Assembly: GCA_003024985.2 (NCBI GenBank)
Contig: PXIH01S0020458.1
Origin: Euperipatoides rowelli
Lineage: Eukaryota > Onychophora > Udeonychophora > Euonychophora > Peripatopsidae
DNA: 10,263 nt
Direction: 5' to 3' (one strand)
The notes under the pieces were generated by a model, which was not told the origin of the DNA, did not search any database, and saw nothing but the letters and a program-made list of their open reading frames with translations. The stretch's first letter is position 1. Each line of letters begins with the position of its first letter. Below, piece after piece: positions 7,919 through 10,263 of the stretch. The translations under genes were made by a program, and so were the position numbers.

Positions 7919-7927
7919 GCGATTGAG
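7884..7927. repeat. 19-bp inverted repeat with 6-base loop
   Basis: The left arm 7884-7902 (CTCAATCACAATCACAGCT) and right arm 7909-7927 (AGCTGTGATTGCGATTGAG) pair at 18 of 19 positions, with loop AGGTCC at 7903-7908. The hairpin lies at the high-coordinate end of the tandem duplication, and a shorter version (CAATCACAG / CTGTGATTG) lies at the junction between the two copies. Confidence 0.93.
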
Positions 7928-8613
7928 TTAGAAATAACTGCACCTGCGAATATAGAATGTCACGCAGTTGAGAGTTACCAAATGCAATTTTATCTGCTTC
8001 CAAATGATCAACAGAAATACCATTGGTAGACTTCTCCGACTGCACCAGATCAACTGGAACTCCACTGTCACAAAACATGCAAAATGTGATCTTGCCCCTC
8101 CTGAGTACCACTCTCAACATCAGAATGCACATCAACAGATCAGATTGTAGACTGCTTCCTCCACCCACAGACAACACATCAGAAAACATGACATTCTGCT
8201 TATTTCGCTTCACAGCATTACTGTACAAGAGAAAACATGAATGTTGACCTTTAACTTGAAAAGATCAACATCCTGAACACCATTTATAGGGGCAGTCCCT
8301 TACACCATGGTCTGCACTCCTGCATCTAAAACAGACAAGGTCCCACCCACCTACGGAGAGCCAGCCCTTAATATTTGAAACAGATTTTATAGAAAAAACG
8401 GGATCCCCAACTGCCACCTCCTGCGCCACACAGAAAACCGTAATTAAAAACACAATTTTATAAAAATACACAATAAAATTAAAGTCTATATTCAATAATG
8501 GCAAAAAGAAAATACCTTTACAAAACTTTTCTGCATCATTCCAATAAACATAAAAACTGATAAAACATAAAACTTGTATATTGAAAAGATGGCAAATCCA
8601 CTCGGGGCCTACC

Positions 8614-8876
8614 GGAAGCAGAGAATTATGAACTTTAAGTCACATGATCAAGATGAATAGCAGCTTTATTTTATTATTTACAGTCCTAACCTTTCCCTAA
8701 CCCTGAACCCTACCCTTCTACTACGTATTAAACCCACTATGCCCCAACCCTATGATGATGAAGGAGTGAAATAATCTTTATTTGATCGATTTTGATTATT
8801 TTAACAAAATTCATGTCCGACCGTTAACCAATCAGCGGGCACTATGCACTTGAAAAGTTCATAATTCCATGCTTCC
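8614..8876. mobile_element. MITE-like element with 23-bp terminal inverted repeats
   Basis: The left end 8614-8636 begins GGAAGCA and continues AATTATGAACTTT; the right end 8854-8876 is its reverse complement at 21 of 23 positions. The enclosed 263 bp has no open reading frame of note, as expected for a non-autonomous DNA element. Just outside, ATGGCAAATCC (8589-8599) and ATGGCAAACCC (8888-8898) are near-identical direct repeats that could be a target duplication of a slightly larger insertion, but this is weak. The element lies in the 5' end of the minus-strand LINE, inside its target-site duplication, so it probably inserted into that LINE or its flank. The superfamily is not identifiable. 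Confidence 0.65.
8685..8715. repeat. Degenerate telomere-like repeat
   Basis: CCTAACCTTTCCCTAACCCTGAACCCTACCC contains several imperfect units of CCCTAA, the complement of the TTAGGG animal telomere repeat. It lies inside the inverted-terminal element, so it is more likely carried by the element than a healed chromosome break. The match is short and imperfect. Confidence 0.5.
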
Positions 8877-8936
8877 ATTTGACCCTAATGGCAAACCCTG
8901 GCTGTGTTTAATGCACCCAGGCATGACATCATCTGA

Positions 8937-8951
8937 TTGAAGGGTATTTTT
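8937..8951. repeat. Target-site duplication, 5' copy of minus-strand LINE
   Basis: TTGAAGGGTATTTTT is identical to 3751-3765, which abuts the poly(A) end of the minus-strand LINE. This copy should therefore lie just outside the 5' end of that LINE and sets the element at 3761-8936. Confidence 0.75.
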
Positions 8952-9696
8952 CTCATCAGCGATGATAGTGCCTATTTGAAAAGAATGGCATTTATTACAA
9001 GTATTTAAAATATTACTTTTTTTTAAAAAAAATATTATGAAAGTCTGATTAAAGGAGAAAGGTGACTAGAATTCATAATATGTAACCAAATATTTAATAG
9101 TATCAGATAAAAATATTTTACAATACAAGTCTTGATCTTGTAGAATCCAATGGGAAGGGGGTTATATAAATTGTTATATTTTAATATTTTTCTGTATTTT
9201 TAAACCATGAAAACGTAACATTTTAAAAGTATGATTATAGAATTGTAAATAGAAGAGAAATCAAATTTATTTCCACATTTCTTGATTCTTATGATGGAAT
9301 AATTTTATACTCATGAGCTTAACAATAGGCAAATGCATTTAAGGGTGTTTTATGATATTATGTATAATAAGTTATTATTTCTTATTTTTAAGTAATTAAA
9401 GATAATGATTAAGGTGAATGATTAACAAATAATTAAAAAAACATTTTTTTTTTTCAAAGTACTTTTAAAGATATTTTGATGACAGTTTATACATAGGTGT
9501 GAAATCATGGTAGCCTACTGCTTTTCAAAACCCGGACTGGCTGCAACTAAAGAATCATAATATACTTTTTGTTAATTTATCACATTTTTATGCAGTTTAT
9601 AGATACTATACAACAGGCAGTTTCATAATCAATTGTCTTTTCATGATCACTGACTTTTGGTTTGGGTCTAATAAACTATTATGGAGATATTTTCAA
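8952..9696. other. AT-rich stretch without recognised genes
   Basis: About 745 bp of strongly AT-rich sequence outside the LINEs. No open reading frame with a recognisable motif on either strand. It contains a T8A8 palindrome at 9017-9032 and other homopolymer runs. It is probably original flanking DNA or an old unrecognisable repeat. Confidence 0.7.
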
Positions 9697-9774
9697 TAAA
9701 TCATGTGACTTGTCAGTTTTATCATCATATATTTTATTTCCAGTAAATCGTGTGACTGGTCAATTATATCATCA
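9697..9774. repeat. Two direct copies of a 31-bp motif, 47 bp apart
   Basis: TAAATCATGTGACTTGTCAG... (9697-9727) and TAAATCGTGTGACTGGTCAA... (9744-9774) match at 27 of 31 positions. The second copy forms the left arm of the long hairpin at 9755-9885, so the first is an extra arm copy. Confidence 0.85.
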
Positions 9775-9885
9775 CAATGTATTTAGTTGATAAAATAAAA
9801 TGACATCATATGCCGTTTATGGGAATATGATGTTATTTTTGTTCTATCCCTAAACATATAGCCTATAATATCATAATTGACCAGT
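9755..9885. mobile_element. Fold-back element (131-bp imperfect hairpin)
   Basis: The outer arms ACTGGTCAATTAT (9755-9767) and ATAATTGACCAGT (9873-9885) are perfect reverse complements. The inner arms AAAATGACATCATAT (9797-9811) and ATATGATGTTATTTT (9825-9839) pair at 14 of 15 positions around a 13-base loop. The intervening sequence also aligns with a few indels, so nearly the whole 131 bp folds on itself. This is typical of fold-back MITEs or snap-back insertions. No coding capacity and no clear target duplication. It could alternatively be an inverted duplication formed during replication. Confidence 0.7.
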
Positions 9886-10263
9886 GACCTAGCTTATTGA
9901 CTGCTGTACTATTATAGAATGGCAAATAGGGATTTATAGATTTTGTGGCAGCATTTCATACAATTTTTCAGGTTTAAATTGATGTGAATACTCATGAACA
10001 TTTCTGAAAATACTCACAGTTGATAACCTAGCCAAAACAGAAATGGACTGAAATTTACTGAAGTTAAATGCAAAGTGATGTCCAATTAACAAAATATTTT
10101 CATTAACTTCTGAGTCAAACAGAAGTTAATTATGAATATCATTTAACCAATCAACAATTCCCTAATAAGTTATAAGCACTACCATTCACTACTAAAATAT
10201 TTTAACTAAAAATTAGGTGTCTCTTAATATTACAAGACATTAGGGCAAGGATCGCAAATAGGC
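9886..10263. other. AT-rich stretch, no gene seen
   Basis: 378 bp to the end of the window without coding signal on either strand. The only distinct structure is a perfect hairpin at 10102-10130. Confidence 0.7.
10102..10130. repeat. Perfect 10-bp stem, 9-base loop
   Basis: ATTAACTTCT (10102-10111) and AGAAGTTAAT (10121-10130) are exact reverse complements around GAGTCAAAC. No T run follows on either strand that would suggest a terminator, and none is expected in a eukaryote. It may be the end of another fold-back repeat. Confidence 0.85.

Larger units (their letters stand above)
7690..8639 (-). pseudogene. ORF1 of minus-strand LINE with CCHC zinc knuckle
   Basis: ORF1 proteins bind LINE RNA and form ribonucleoprotein particles. 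One minus frame is open from about 8639 to 7800 apart from a single TGA at 8267-8265. It contains CFRCRSADHGVRDC, an exact CX2CX4HX4C zinc knuckle, followed by CPYKWCSGC, the stop and KGQHSC, which looks like a second, less regular Cys/His module. Downstream is a polar tail ending in an ELWWYGFQDEMGHIELQGM segment. A 95-bp tandem duplication shifts the frame after 7821; in the shifted frame the segment repeats and continues KDFHELSGG to TAG 7692-7690, probably the original stop. The N-terminus is not identifiable: the frame runs into an inverted-terminal element above 8614. No RRM or coiled coil is evident. Confidence 0.78.
3761..8936 (-). mobile_element. Second L1/Tx1-like LINE relic, nearly full length, minus strand
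   Basis: A two-ORF non-LTR retrotransposon read from high to low coordinates. ORF1 has a CCHC zinc knuckle. ORF2 has endonuclease (SLNIQ, VQESK, IVNYYAPH, GFNHR, VLDFLFV), reverse transcriptase (LDVHKAFD, SPLS, YVED, RVRIVN) and a partial zinc motif. The 3' end carries AATAAA (3797-3792) and nine A on the minus strand (3769-3761). A 15-bp direct repeat at 3751-3765 and 8937-8951 is the likely target-site duplication and sets the outer limits at about 5.18 kb. The 5'-most 300 bp contains an inverted-terminal element, so the original 5' end may be shorter or interrupted. Motif wording differs from the plus-strand LINE, so it is probably another family. Many frameshifts and stops show that it is inactive. 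Confidence 0.9.

Noticed and set aside
7968-8247. Two overlapping plus-strand open frames
   Set aside because: They are antisense to the ORF1 frame that continues from the zinc knuckle.
9017-9032. T8A8 perfect palindrome
   Set aside because: Expected by chance in such AT-rich sequence and without flanking structure.
1-10263. CRISPR array, tRNA, rRNA or bacterial operon
   Set aside because: No regularly spaced repeats, no tRNA-like cloverleaf with B box, no rRNA signature, and no tightly packed intact frames.

Overview
This is an AT-rich eukaryotic window without a recognisable host gene. It is built almost entirely from decayed transposable elements. There are no bacterial features: no operons, ribosome binding sites, tRNA, rRNA or CRISPR. 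The content (non-LTR retrotransposons with an APE-type endonuclease, reverse transcriptase and a C-terminal zinc-binding motif; fold-back elements; poly(A) tails; a few N calls at 937, 941, 1076 and 4106) fits a draft assembly of an animal genome, probably an invertebrate. I cannot name the species, and a plant is not strictly excluded.

Region 1-3655 (+ strand) is the 3' part of an L1/Tx1-like LINE that begins outside the window. In order it holds most of an endonuclease domain (VHGPN and GDWN motifs), an apparent foreign insert around 505-800 with an 18-bp tandem repeat, a lysine/glutamate-rich linker, a reverse transcriptase broken by stops and frameshifts, a thumb/C-terminal region, a Cys-Cys-His-Cys zinc motif and a short 3' UTR ending in an 11-A tail.

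Region 3656-3760 is a 105-bp spacer. Region 3761-8936 (- strand) is a second, unrelated-looking LINE, placed tail-to-tail with the first. Reading from its 5' end (high coordinates), it has ORF1 with a CCHC zinc knuckle and only one in-frame stop in its upper part, a 95-bp tandem duplication with a strong hairpin near the ORF1 end, a roughly 560-bp inter-ORF stretch, and ORF2 with endonuclease, linker, reverse transcriptase and a partial zinc motif. It ends in a 3' UTR with AATAAA and a 9-A tail. A 15-bp direct repeat (3751-3765 and 8937-8951) flanks it and looks like its target-site duplication. Inside its 5' end lies a roughly 263-bp element with 23-bp inverted termini (8614-8876) that carries telomere-like CCCTAA repeats.

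Region 8952-10263 is AT-rich and has no coding signal. It contains a 131-bp long hairpin (9755-9885) whose left arm has an extra direct copy 47 bp upstream, and a small perfect hairpin at 10102-10130.

Both LINEs have lost the first aspartate of the reverse transcriptase YxDD box and carry many frameshifts, so neither can be autonomous. The window records layered insertions rather than a working system. I found no convincing new biological system. The most notable structures are the fold-back elements and the clean target-site duplication.
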